Below, piece after piece: positions 51,508 to 60,307 of a stretch of 64,000 nt of DNA. Source of the stretch: Bradyrhizobium sp. CCBAU 53421 (GTDB lineage Bacteria; Pseudomonadota; Alphaproteobacteria; Rhizobiales; Xanthobacteraceae); assembly GCF_015291625.1 (NCBI RefSeq), contig NZ_CP030047.1, positions 8,922,501 to 8,986,500 of the forward strand, written 5' to 3'. The notes under the pieces were generated by a model. It saw only the letters and a list, made by a program, of their open reading frames with translations. It did no database searches and was not told the origin of the DNA. The position numbers were made by a program, and so were the translations under genes. Every line of letters starts with the position of its first letter. The first letter of the stretch is position 1.

Positions 51508-54500
51508 TCAGAGGTGGAAGTCGGGCACGGTCTGATAGGGCGTTCCGGCCGGCAGGCCGAGGAACAAATACTGCATGCCGTATTGTCCGGCGAACGCCGA
51601 CGCCACGGAGTCCATGATGACGTGCCCGCCCAGATCCAGATGCAGTTCCGGGCGGGTGATCGGCCCAAGCGTGTAGGCCGGCACTGTTGTCTCGTTGATG
51701 TGCAACGCATCGAAGGCGGCGGACACGGCCGACAGCGAGGCCGCATTGCCGGCGAGGTCGACGACGCTGGAGCCATTGGCGGCGAAGCCGGTCACCGAGA
51801 ACGAGGCGGCACGATTGGTCGACGACACGATGTGATCGAACACCAGCTTCGAGGGATCGCCGAGCAGTGCGGTTGCCGCGGCATCGTAGATCGCGCTGCC
51901 GCCGTCGTTCAGCGTCAGGAGCGGCGTGCCGCTGATGACGTGCACCGCCTCGTTGAAGCCGACGGTGAGTTGCACCAGCGAGCCCGTCGCCGCGACGCCG
52001 CCGGACGGCGTTGCCGCAATCCCGGTGAAATAGGGCGCAGTGGTGTCGAGGGTAAAGGTCAGGCTCGACGACGCGCTGACATTGCCGGCGGCATCGAGCT
52101 CCTGCACCGTCACGGTGTGCACGCCGTCCGTGGTGAAGACCGGCGCCACCGTCGAGAAGCTCGCCGCGCCGTCGGCCTTGAAGCGCAGCGTGTCGGCCGG
52201 ATCGGATTTGGTGTAGTCGATCAGCGGATTGCTGGTGATGTGGTCGGCGCCCGAGAAGCCGGTGTCCTGGTGCAGCGCCAGCCCCGGCGCCGCGGGCGGC
52301 TTGGTGTCGCCGGTGAAATTGATGGTGCCGCTTGCTGCGCCGGCATTGCCGGCGATGTCGGTGTAACTCGACGCGGTGACGGACAGATTGGCCGACAGAT
52401 GATCGGTGACGTCGGCGGTGAAGACCGCAGTGTAGATATCATGGCCTGCGCTGTTGACGCCGACATGGACGAGACTGCCCAGCAGGCCGTCATGGACGGC
52501 GATGTCACTAAGTCCGAAGCCCGCGACCGCCTCGGAGAAGGTGAACGTCATCAGCGCCGTGTCGCCGGCGTGCAGCACGGTATGGTCGGCCGCCACCGAG
52601 ACCGTCGGCGCATGCGTGTCGCCGCCGATCGTGGCGGTGTTGCTGGCCGCGCCGGCATTGCCGGCATCGTCGGTATAGCTTGAGGCCGTGATCCGGATCG
52701 ATCCCGCCAGCGCATCATTGATATCGGGCGCGAAGGTCGCGGTGTAGACGTCCTGCCCTGACACGTTGAGCCCGACATGGACCAGGTTGCTCAGCACACC
52801 GCCGGCGACGACGGTATCGCCGAGCGTGAAGCCTGCGACATGCTCGGAGAATGTGAACGTAACGACCGAATTCTGGCCTGAAAGCAGCGTGCTCGGGCTC
52901 GCCGCGACCGACACCGTCGGAGCCTTGGTATCGCCGGTGAAACTGATGGTGTTGCTTGCCGCACCGGCGTTGCCGGCGACGTCGGTGTAGCTCCAGACCG
53001 AGACCTGCACCGAGCCGGCCTCGGCGTTGCTCTCGTCCGGCGTGAAGGTTGCGGTGTAGACATCCTGGCCCGATGCGTTGACGCCGACATGGACCAGATG
53101 GCCCAGAGCCCCGCCATGCACCGTGACGTCAGCGAGCGCGAAGCTTGCGATCTGTTCGGAGAAGGTGAACGTCACCAGCGCGGTCTGCCCCGCCAGCAGC
53201 GCGTTGCGGTCAGCCGCGATCGACACCGTCGGCGCCAGCGTGTCGCCGCCGATCGTGGCGGTGTTGCTCGCCGCACCGGCATTGCCGGCGAGATCGCTGT
53301 AGCCGGACGTATTGACCTTCACCGAGCCGGTCTCGGTGTCGCTGACATCGGGCGTGAAGGTCGCGGTGTAGACGTCGTGGCCGGAGCTGTTGAGCCCGAC
53401 ATGCACGAGATTGCTCAGCGCGCCGCCATGGACGGTGGTTGCGGCAAGGGTGAAGCCCGAGACGGCCTCCGAGAAGGTGAAGGTCGCAACCGAGAGGTCG
53501 CCGGCCAACACCGCGTCCGGGTTGAGCGTGACGGAGACCGTCGGCGCCAGCGTGTCGCCGGTGAAGGTGACCGTATTGCTGGCCCCGCCGGCATTGCCGG
53601 CCGTGTCGTTGTAACTGGACGCGTTGACCTGCACCGAGCCTGCTTCGGCGTTGGTGACATCAGGCGTGAAGGCTGCCGTGTAGATATCCTGGCCGGCGCC
53701 GTTGACCCCGACATGGACGAGGCTGCCCAGCGTGCCGCCGGCGACGCTGACATCGCCTAGCGCGAAGCCTGAGACGGCCTCGGAGAAGGTGAAGGTCACG
53801 ACCGCGGTCTGACCGGCCAGCAGCGTGGCGTGGTCAGCCGAAACCGACACCGTCGGTGCCTTGGCATCGCCGGTAAAGCTGATCGTGTTGCTCGACGCGC
53901 CGGCATTGCCGGCGACGTCGGTATAGCTTGATGCGTTGACCTGGACCGAACCCACCTCGGTGTTGGTCACGTCGGGTGTGAAGGTCGCGGTATAGACGTC
54001 ACGGCCGGAGCCATCGACGCCGACATGGGTGAGGTTGCCCAGCGACCCACCGCTGACGCCGACATCGCCCAGCCCGAAGCCGGCGACGGCTTCCGAGAAC
54101 GTGAAAGTGACGAGCGCGCTATCGCCGGCGCTCAGCGCGGTATGATCGGCGGTGACCTGCACCGTCGGCGCCTTGGTATCGCCCGTGAAGGTGATCGCGC
54201 TGCTCGCCGCGCCGGCATTCCCCGCGGTGTCGGTATAGCTCGATGCGTTGACCTGGACCGAGCCTGCCTCGGTGTTGGTCACGTCGGGCGTGAAGGTCGC
54301 CGTGTAGACGTCCTGGTGCGCGGCGTTGAGGCCGACATGGACGAGGTTGCTCAGCGCACCGCCGCTCACGGTCGTATCCGACAGCGCAAAGCCCGCGACC
54401 GCCTCGGAGAAGGTGAAGGTGACGGTCGAGGTCTGCCCGGCCAGCAGCGAACTCGGGCTCGCCGCAACCGACACGGTCGGCGCGACCCCGTCGATCACCA

Positions 54501-57500
54501 GATGCAGATCGGTCGCCGCATGGCTGACGTCAGCATCCTGTCCGCCGGGATCCTTGATCGTGCCGCCGTTGAGCGAGAGGCTCTGCACCTGCAGATCCGG
54601 CGTGCTGTCGCCGGCCTGCACTGTGTAGCTGAACACCAGCGCGAGCGAGCCGCTGCCGCTGACATAGGTCGCGGCCTTGCCGTCGTTGAGCAGCAGCTCC
54701 GGCGCCCCCGTCACGCTCACCGTGTTGCTGAAATTGACCGTGATGGTGACGACCTTGCCGATGTTCAGCGCCGTGAGGTGACCGGTGGTGTCCGACGTGA
54801 CCGAGGCGATGCTCGCCTGCGACCTGAGCTCGAGATGCGGCGAGGCCGAGCCGTCAGAGCCGAGGCTCAACGAGCTGGCTGTGGCGCCCGCGCCAAACGT
54901 CAGATGCAGCGAGGCGAGCGTCGTCCCGCCGCTGCCCTTTACCACCAGCACGCCGTTCGCATAGGACAACGCGGCCGTTGCGTCATAGGCGATGTTGCCG
55001 AAATCGATCGTGTCGCCGCCGGAAAAGCCGGTGACCGCCGTGCCGAACGATGTCCCGGAGAATGCCGCGGCATCGAGCACGAGCTTCTCGGTGCTGCCGT
55101 CGGTGAAGGCGATCGCGCCCGTTCCCGCCGCGCCGCTCGACGCGAGCTCGAGGATCGAGCCCTTGATGACGGTGCCGCCCGAATAGGTGTTCTGCGCAGA
55201 CAGCACCAGCCGGCCACCGCCGGTCACCTCGACATCGCCCGGGCTCGCGCCATCGGAAATGACACCGCTCTGGGTGACGGTCTCGCCGGCCGCGACATTG
55301 AAGACCGGATCGCCCGCGACGGTGATGTTGCGGGCGTGCGTGAAGCCATCGGTGAAGCTGATGCCGGTGCCGTCGCCGAGCTTCAGGATGCTGGTGACCG
55401 CGCCGAGATTGACGTTGGCCGAGATCGATACCCTCGTGCCGGTGCCGCTGACCGTGGTGTTGCCCGTATAGGTGTTGTTGCCGCCGAGAATGACGGTGCC
55501 GCCGCCGCTGATGACGAGGCCGCCGACGCCGGCATTGGCACCGGTGCCGCCATTGCCGCTCTGGTCCGCGATGTCGTTGGCGACAGTCAGCGTCTGGCCG
55601 CTGCCAGGCGTGAAGCTGAGATTGTTGTTGCCCTGGATGAAGATGCCGGACCCGATGCCCGAGCCGCTGGCCTGCCCGATGCCATTGGTGCCGCCGCCGA
55701 CGGCGTTGAAGCCCGAATCGTTTGAAAGCGAACCGCCCTTGATGGTCAGCGAACCGCCCTGCTGAACGAAGACCGTGCCGCCCGCGCCAAGTCCGCCGCC
55801 GCCACCCGGCGCGCCGTTGCCGTTGGTGCCGCCATTGCCGCCGCCGAAGCCGCCCATGGCCCCGATGCCGCCGCCGCCGCCGAAGCCACCATTGCCGCCG
55901 TAACCGCCGCCGCCGCCGAAGCCGCCATTGCCGCGATAGCCGCCGCCACCGCCGTAACCGCCATTGCCGCCCGCAGCCCCGTTGCCGCCGCCGACACCGC
56001 CGCCCGGCCCGTAGGGAGCGCGGGCGCTGTCGCTGATCCAACCCGCCGCGCCGCCGCCGCCGCCATTGGCGCCGCCTGCTCCGCCATACCAGTAAAGCTC
56101 GGTCCCACCACCGATCGAGATCAGGTAACCGTCGCTGCCTTTGCCGCCTCCGGCGGCGTTGGGGATGATGCCTGGTGAACCGCTTCTAAAGAGATCGGTG
56201 TCGGCGCCCTGCGCGCCAAGGCCGATCCCGCCGCCGCCGCTGCTTCCGCCGCGTCCGCCCATCCCGCCGCCACCGCCGAGGCCGTAGTTGTAGGCCATAC
56301 TGCCAGTGCCGCCGGCACCGCCGCTGCCGCCGATCGCGGCGCTGTTGTGGAAGGTGACGTTATCGATCGTAGCGCTGCCGTTCGACGAGACGAACAGCGC
56401 GCCGCCGAGCCCGGCGCCGCCGCCACCGCCGCCGCGGATCACACTGCCGCCCGCCGCCACCGTGTTCTGGATGGTCAGGTTCTCGAGGTTGACGTTGCCC
56501 GCATAGACGAAGAAGCCACGCTGGGCGTTGAGACCGTCGATCGTGTGCGTGCCGCCGTGGCCGTCGCTGCCGTTGATGGTGACGCTGGATCCACCCAGAA
56601 GATTGAGTGCGTACAGTTCCGACGTCAGGCCGAAGTTGGCGGTGATGTTGATCGTGTAATTGGCATTCGACGCGGCGTTCTGCCCGCCGGAATCCATCTG
56701 CAGGATCGCCGCGTTGAGCTCGGCGACGTTGGAGACGTTGAACACGCGCGTCGAGACGATCTGGACGATCGTTCCGCCGTTGGCATCCTGAGAGAGCTGG
56801 AAGCGGGTGCCGCCGTCGAGCCCGGTCACGGTTAGCGTATCGGTCGTGGTGCCGTTCGAGATCGAGAGCGTATTGCCGGACAGGCTGACGGTGTTGAGCG
56901 ACGGATTCTGGGTGTTGTACGCCAACCCGGTGAGATCGATCTTCTGGCCGGGATTGAAGTTCGAGATGCTGTTGGCGAACGCATTGCCGTTCAGCGCGGC
57001 GTTGTCGATCTTCAGCGTGCCGCCGAGGCCCGACGTGAATGAAATGTTGCCGGTACCGGCGGCGCCATAGGTCGTGAGCCAGGCGGTGCCCGAATAGATC
57101 GTGGTGCTGCCATAGGTGTTGGCATGGCTGAGCACGAGCGTGCCGCCGCCATCGATGCCGAGATTGCCGCCGCCGCTGATCAAGGCGGTGTCGGTGACGG
57201 TCGCGCCGGTCCCGACCACAACAACGGAATTGCCGCCGACCACAATGGCGTCGTCAAAAGTTCCGCCCGATGTGAGCGAGAGATGCCCGCCGCTCAGGTT
57301 GAGCGTTCCGGTCAGACCCGCGAGCTGGCCGAGCCCAAGCTGCAAGGTGCCTGCGCCGGACAGGATGAACGTGCCAAAGCCGCTGATCGAGCCAGTGTCG
57401 GCGATCGTGCCCGACGAAATATCGAAGGTGCCGCCATTGGCGGTGACCTGAATGTCGTGCGTGAAGGTGTAGCCGCCGGTCGTGGTCAGCATGCCGCCGT

Positions 57501-59022
57501 TGAGGATCAGCGCGCCGGCTGAGCCGCCGATATTGTTGTCGGCCGTGATCGAGAGCGTGTTGCCACTGTCGATCTGGGTGCCGCCGAGATAGCTGCTGGC
57601 ACCGGTCAGCGTCAGCGTGCCGCCGCCGGAGACGACCAGCTTTCCGGTCGTGCCGCTGCCGCTGACGCCGCGTTCGTCGGCGATCGAATCGGCGATCGTC
57701 AGCGTGGTGACGGTTTGCAGGCCCTGGAAGACCGTGGAAACGGTGTGCGTCGGGGTGACGACCATCGTGCCCTGGATGAAGATATCGCCATAGGCGGAGC
57801 CGTTGCCTGCGCCGTTGGCGCCGGTGCCGCCGGTCTCGGTCGCGCCCGACAGCGTGCCGCCGATGACGGTGAGCTTGCCGCCCTGCTGCACGAAGATGTT
57901 GCCGCCGGCACCTAACCCGCCGCCACCGCCGCCGGCGAGCGAGCCGCTGCCGGCGCCGAATCCGCCGGTGCCGGGCGTGCCGTTCGAACCGCCGCCGCCA
58001 CCGCCGAACCCGCCATTGCCGCCGCTGTGCGCGTATCCGGTGCCATTGCCGGAGCCGCCGCCACCGCCGGCGAAGCCACCGTTGCCGCCGCCATAAATGC
58101 CGCCGCCGCCACCGCCGCCCATGCCGCCGGCGCCGCCATAACCGATGATGTTGCCCGAGGGACCGCCACCGACCGAATTGGCGCCGCCGATGCCGCCGCC
58201 GCCACCACCGACACCGCCACCACCACCGCCACCGCTCGCGCCGCCGCCGGCGTGCGCGCCATAGCCGGTGCCGCCGTAATTGTCGGCGCCCTGGCCACCG
58301 CCTGCCGCGCCTTCGATCGTCGCCGGCGTGCCGCCGGCGTTGCTCGCGCCGGTCGAGGGATGCTGGGTGTCGGAGCCGGCCTCGCTGTAACCGTTGCCGC
58401 CATTGCCGTGATAGCCGTAGTAGTCCTGACCGCCGAAGCCGCCGCCACCACCGCCGCCGCCATTGCCGCTGCCGCCGTCGGCCCCGATGCCGCCGCCTCC
58501 ACCGCCACCACCGGCCGGGTCGACCGCGCCGCCATTGCCGCCCTTGGCGGTGTTGTTGCCGAAGTTGACGTTGTTGAGCGTGACGTCCGCGTTCTGACCG
58601 ACGAACAGACCGCCGCCGAGGCCCGCACCGCCGCCACCGCCGCCGACCCCGCCATTGCCGCCGCTTGCCACCGCATTGATGATGGTGAGGTTCTTGAACG
58701 TCACCTTGCCGGCGACGACGACAAAACCTTGATAGCCGCGCGCGTCGATGACGTCGCTGTAGTCCTGGCCGCCGAGCTGGTTGTTGTAGTCGGTGTTGCC
58801 GTCGAAGGTCAGCGTCGAGCCGTTCATCAGATTGATGGCCGGCAGATCGTCCAGCAATTGCAGCGTGCGCGCGCCGGACGAGAGCGAGAAGTTGATGACG
58901 TAATCGGTGTTGGCCGCGGCGAGTCCGCCGCCGACGCTGATCGCGTTGATTGCACCGTAGAGCTGGAGATAATCGTGGAGGGGATCGGTGGTCGTCAGCG
59001 TGAGAACAACTGGGTTCGACAC
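51508..59022 (-). CDS. Giant repetitive surface/secreted protein with Gly-rich beta-helix modules and seven Ig-like repeats
   Basis: A 2504-residue protein with no obvious Sec signal (starts MSNPVVLTLTTTDPLHDYLQ at a GTG), so type I secretion is a guess. Residues 1-755 and about 756-1450 are two homologous modules, each with a predicted beta-helix edge, a Gly-rich stretch (about 120-385 and 854-1094) and autotransporter-associated beta-strand-repeat-like units (VVSGGGTLTLTGASSYLG). Residues 1514-2241 are seven Ig-like repeats of exactly 104 residues (VTFTFSEAVAGF ... SSYTDxAGNAGAAS), resembling Big_12. A variable tail ends TVPDFHL. The likely role is adhesion or matrix, by analogy only. Confidence 0.8.
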   Translation of the reverse strand: MSNPVVLTLTTTDPLHDYLQLYGAINAISVGGGLAAANTDYVINFSLSSGARTLQLLDDLPAINLMNGSTLTFDGNTDYNNQLGGQDYSDVIDARGYQGFVVVAGKVTFKNLTIINAVASGGNGGVGGGGGGAGLGGGLFVGQNADVTLNNVNFGNNTAKGGNGGAVDPAGGGGGGGGIGADGGSGNGGGGGGGGFGGQDYYGYHGNGGNGYSEAGSDTQHPSTGASNAGGTPATIEGAAGGGQGADNYGGTGYGAHAGGGASGGGGGGGVGGGGGGIGGANSVGGGPSGNIIGYGGAGGMGGGGGGGIYGGGNGGFAGGGGGSGNGTGYAHSGGNGGFGGGGGGSNGTPGTGGFGAGSGSLAGGGGGGLGAGGNIFVQQGGKLTVIGGTLSGATETGGTGANGAGNGSAYGDIFIQGTMVVTPTHTVSTVFQGLQTVTTLTIADSIADERGVSGSGTTGKLVVSGGGTLTLTGASSYLGGTQIDSGNTLSITADNNIGGSAGALILNGGMLTTTGGYTFTHDIQVTANGGTFDISSGTIADTGSISGFGTFILSGAGTLQLGLGQLAGLTGTLNLSGGHLSLTSGGTFDDAIVVGGNSVVVVGTGATVTDTALISGGGNLGIDGGGTLVLSHANTYGSTTIYSGTAWLTTYGAAGTGNISFTSGLGGTLKIDNAALNGNAFANSISNFNPGQKIDLTGLAYNTQNPSLNTVSLSGNTLSISNGTTTDTLTVTGLDGGTRFQLSQDANGGTIVQIVSTRVFNVSNVAELNAAILQMDSGGQNAASNANYTINITANFGLTSELYALNLLGGSSVTINGSDGHGGTHTIDGLNAQRGFFVYAGNVNLENLTIQNTVAAGGSVIRGGGGGGAGLGGALFVSSNGSATIDNVTFHNSAAIGGSGGAGGTGSMAYNYGLGGGGGMGGRGGSSGGGGIGLGAQGADTDLFRSGSPGIIPNAAGGGKGSDGYLISIGGGTELYWYGGAGGANGGGGGAAGWISDSARAPYGPGGGVGGGNGAAGGNGGYGGGGGYRGNGGFGGGGGYGGNGGFGGGGGIGAMGGFGGGNGGTNGNGAPGGGGGLGAGGTVFVQQGGSLTIKGGSLSNDSGFNAVGGGTNGIGQASGSGIGSGIFIQGNNNLSFTPGSGQTLTVANDIADQSGNGGTGANAGVGGLVISGGGTVILGGNNTYTGNTTVSGTGTRVSISANVNLGAVTSILKLGDGTGISFTDGFTHARNITVAGDPVFNVAAGETVTQSGVISDGASPGDVEVTGGGRLVLSAQNTYSGGTVIKGSILELASSGAAGTGAIAFTDGSTEKLVLDAAAFSGTSFGTAVTGFSGGDTIDFGNIAYDATAALSYANGVLVVKGSGGTTLASLHLTFGAGATASSLSLGSDGSASPHLELRSQASIASVTSDTTGHLTALNIGKVVTITVNFSNTVSVTGAPELLLNDGKAATYVSGSGSLALVFSYTVQAGDSTPDLQVQSLSLNGGTIKDPGGQDADVSHAATDLHLVIDGVAPTVSVAASPSSLLAGQTSTVTFTFSEAVAGFALSDTTVSGGALSNLVHVGLNAAHQDVYTATFTPDVTNTEAGSVQVNASSYTDTAGNAGAASSAITFTGDTKAPTVQVTADHTALSAGDSALVTFTFSEAVAGFGLGDVGVSGGSLGNLTHVGVDGSGRDVYTATFTPDVTNTEVGSVQVNASSYTDVAGNAGASSNTISFTGDAKAPTVSVSADHATLLAGQTAVVTFTFSEAVSGFALGDVSVAGGTLGSLVHVGVNGAGQDIYTAAFTPDVTNAEAGSVQVNASSYNDTAGNAGGASNTVTFTGDTLAPTVSVTLNPDAVLAGDLSVATFTFSEAVSGFTLAATTVHGGALSNLVHVGLNSSGHDVYTATFTPDVSDTETGSVKVNTSGYSDLAGNAGAASNTATIGGDTLAPTVSIAADRNALLAGQTALVTFTFSEQIASFALADVTVHGGALGHLVHVGVNASGQDVYTATFTPDESNAEAGSVQVSVWSYTDVAGNAGAASNTISFTGDTKAPTVSVAASPSTLLSGQNSVVTFTFSEHVAGFTLGDTVVAGGVLSNLVHVGLNVSGQDVYTATFAPDINDALAGSIRITASSYTDDAGNAGAASNTATIGGDTHAPTVSVAADHTVLHAGDTALMTFTFSEAVAGFGLSDIAVHDGLLGSLVHVGVNSAGHDIYTAVFTADVTDHLSANLSVTASSYTDIAGNAGAASGTINFTGDTKPPAAPGLALHQDTGFSGADHITSNPLIDYTKSDPADTLRFKADGAASFSTVAPVFTTDGVHTVTVQELDAAGNVSASSSLTFTLDTTAPYFTGIAATPSGGVAATGSLVQLTVGFNEAVHVISGTPLLTLNDGGSAIYDAAATALLGDPSKLVFDHIVSSTNRAASFSVTGFAANGSSVVDLAGNAASLSAVSAAFDALHINETTVPAYTLGPITRPELHLDLGGHVIMDSVASAFAGQYGMQYLFLGLPAGTPYQTVPDFHL
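52300..54483 (-). repeat. Seven in-frame 312-bp repeats
   Basis: Seven tandem units of exactly 312 bases (7 x 312 = 2184) encode the Ig-like repeats. Each begins APTV and ends GDT plus one residue. The equal lengths mean no indels have accumulated. Such arrays can gain or lose units by recombination. Confidence 0.85.
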
Positions 59023-59456
59023 AAGGACCTCGGCAATATGCGTGAGCGACCGCGATCGGTCGCTGTTTCCAAAAATTGCCGAATAGTTATCGTGCGCCGC
59101 AACTCATTGGCAACAATAACGAATTCTCACTCCGCGCACGGAGTTGAGATGCTCAAGAGGTAAGGTTGACGCGCGCGAGGGCGCGGATCGCGGGCTCGAA
59201 CGGCAATCTTCGCGACGACAAGGGACGTGCGAGACGCATTCGTCCCCGCAGCGGCCATGCATCGATGTGAAACGGCGATCTCGCGTCTGCGCGCAATGAG
59301 AAGCGCGGCAAGGAAATGATCGGCGATGCGTCGCCGAATCACGGTCGGCGCCGCCGATGCGGCTTCGCTTCGCTGGTGGCTCGGAGGCGATCTTTCCGCC
59401 AGACTGTCCGCGGCGACTGCGCTCCGAACGGAGCGCGCCGGAGTGACGAGTGCAGC
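59023..59456. other. Divergent intergenic region, no gene seen
   Basis: This 434-base gap lies between the giant gene (minus) and the nuclease-like gene (plus). It contains the inverted repeat at 59045-59064 and a weaker one, ACTCCG-CGCA-CGGAGT, near 59131-59146. Weak coding frames run over it without ribosome-binding sites, and I do not support any as a gene. Confidence 0.5.
59045..59064 (-). promoter_or_regulatory. Hairpin in the presumed leader of the giant gene
   Basis: AGCGACCG-CGAT-CGGTCGCT is a perfect 8-bp inverted repeat with a 4-base loop, 22 bases before the GTG start. It could be an operator or an mRNA hairpin close to the GAGGT ribosome-binding site. No T-run follows it. Confidence 0.5.
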
Positions 59457-60251
59457 ATGACGCATCCGCGCGATAGAACACGTCAACGCTACCTGCGAGC
59501 GGCACTGATGGCAGCATGCGCGCTTGCGATCGTCGCATGTGTCGGACGCGCCGAAGCGGGTGGATGCGATTTCGAGGTTCAGGGCGAGGGGCGCGTCGCA
59601 GCCGTGGTCGATGCGCGCAGCTTGCGGCTGGACGACGGCCGTGAGGTCAGGCTCGCCGGCATCGAGGTGGCGGACCGCGCGAAGGCCACGGCGATGTTGT
59701 CGGCGCTGCTGGTCGGCCGCGAGGTGACGCTGCGCGGACAGGACGACACGCCGGACCGCTATGGCCGGCAGCCGGCCTACGCATTCCTCGAAGGCGGCGA
59801 GAAGCCCGTGCAAAGCGAGCTGCTGCGTCAGGGCTTCGCGCTGGCGTCGTCCGAGACCGCCGACAAGGATTGCGCCGCCGCGCTGATGGCGGCGGAGGCC
59901 GAGGCGCGGGCGGCCCGATCGGGAACCTGGGCCGAGTCCGCGGTCATAAAAAACGCCGAAAGTCCGGACGATATTTTGGCCGGGATCGGGCGTTTTACGG
60001 TGGTCGAGGGCAGGGTTTTGTCCGTGCGTCAAGCGGGGGCGACGACCTACCTGAATTTCGGCCGAAACTGGACTAGGGACTTTGCTCTGACTATTTCAAG
60101 GCGCATAGTCCCTGCGTTCGAGGCGGCCGGGCTTGCGCCCAAGTCTCTGGAAAATCGTAGGATTCGTGTCCGAGGCTGGGTGGAAGCGCGACGTGGGCCG
60201 CGAATCGAATTGCTCCGGGTGGGGCAGATTGAACTGCTCGGCGGGAACTAG
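59457..60251 (+). CDS. Exported thermonuclease-family (SNase-like) protein
   Basis: The 264-residue precursor has a hydrophobic N-terminus (LMAACALAIVACVGRAEA); the Cys in IVAC makes a lipoprotein possible. The mature part has an OB-fold-like nuclease domain (GRVAAVVDARSLRLDDGREVRLAGIEV, TLRGQDDTPDRYGRQPAYAF, ELLRQGFALAS), which matches staphylococcal-nuclease-like proteins. The catalytic Arg-Glu-Arg set is only partly apparent. A second half (FTVVEGRVLSVRQAGATTYLNFGRNW, RIRVRGWVEARRGPRIEL) resembles an OB-fold. Start 59457 is the last in-frame ATG before the signal peptide. Confidence 0.78.
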   Translation: MTHPRDRTRQRYLRAALMAACALAIVACVGRAEAGGCDFEVQGEGRVAAVVDARSLRLDDGREVRLAGIEVADRAKATAMLSALLVGREVTLRGQDDTPDRYGRQPAYAFLEGGEKPVQSELLRQGFALASSETADKDCAAALMAAEAEARAARSGTWAESAVIKNAESPDDILAGIGRFTVVEGRVLSVRQAGATTYLNFGRNWTRDFALTISRRIVPAFEAAGLAPKSLENRRIRVRGWVEARRGPRIELLRVGQIELLGGN

Positions 60252-60307
60252 GGGGCCTTCAGGCCACGGCCCGGCCGATTCGCGGGACAAATTTGTGAGT
60301 TTTTGAC

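Noticed and set aside
50134..52683. Long plus-strand open frame (849 codons) antisense to the LivK-type and giant genes
   Set aside because: Its product is Arg/His/Gly/Asp-rich with no domain, a typical shadow of high-GC coding DNA on the other strand.
54025..55725. Second long plus-strand open frame (566 codons) antisense to the giant gene
   Set aside because: Same shadow composition; its regularity only reflects the 312-bp repeats on the minus strand.
55740..58700. Gly/Pro-rich repeats that could suggest a CRISPR array or satellite
   Set aside because: The repeats are glycine codons (GGC/GGN) in frame with the giant gene; there are no equal spacers.
59316..59456. N-terminal extension of the nuclease-like protein
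   Set aside because: It would add a basic stretch before a clear signal peptide; the start at 59457 fits better.
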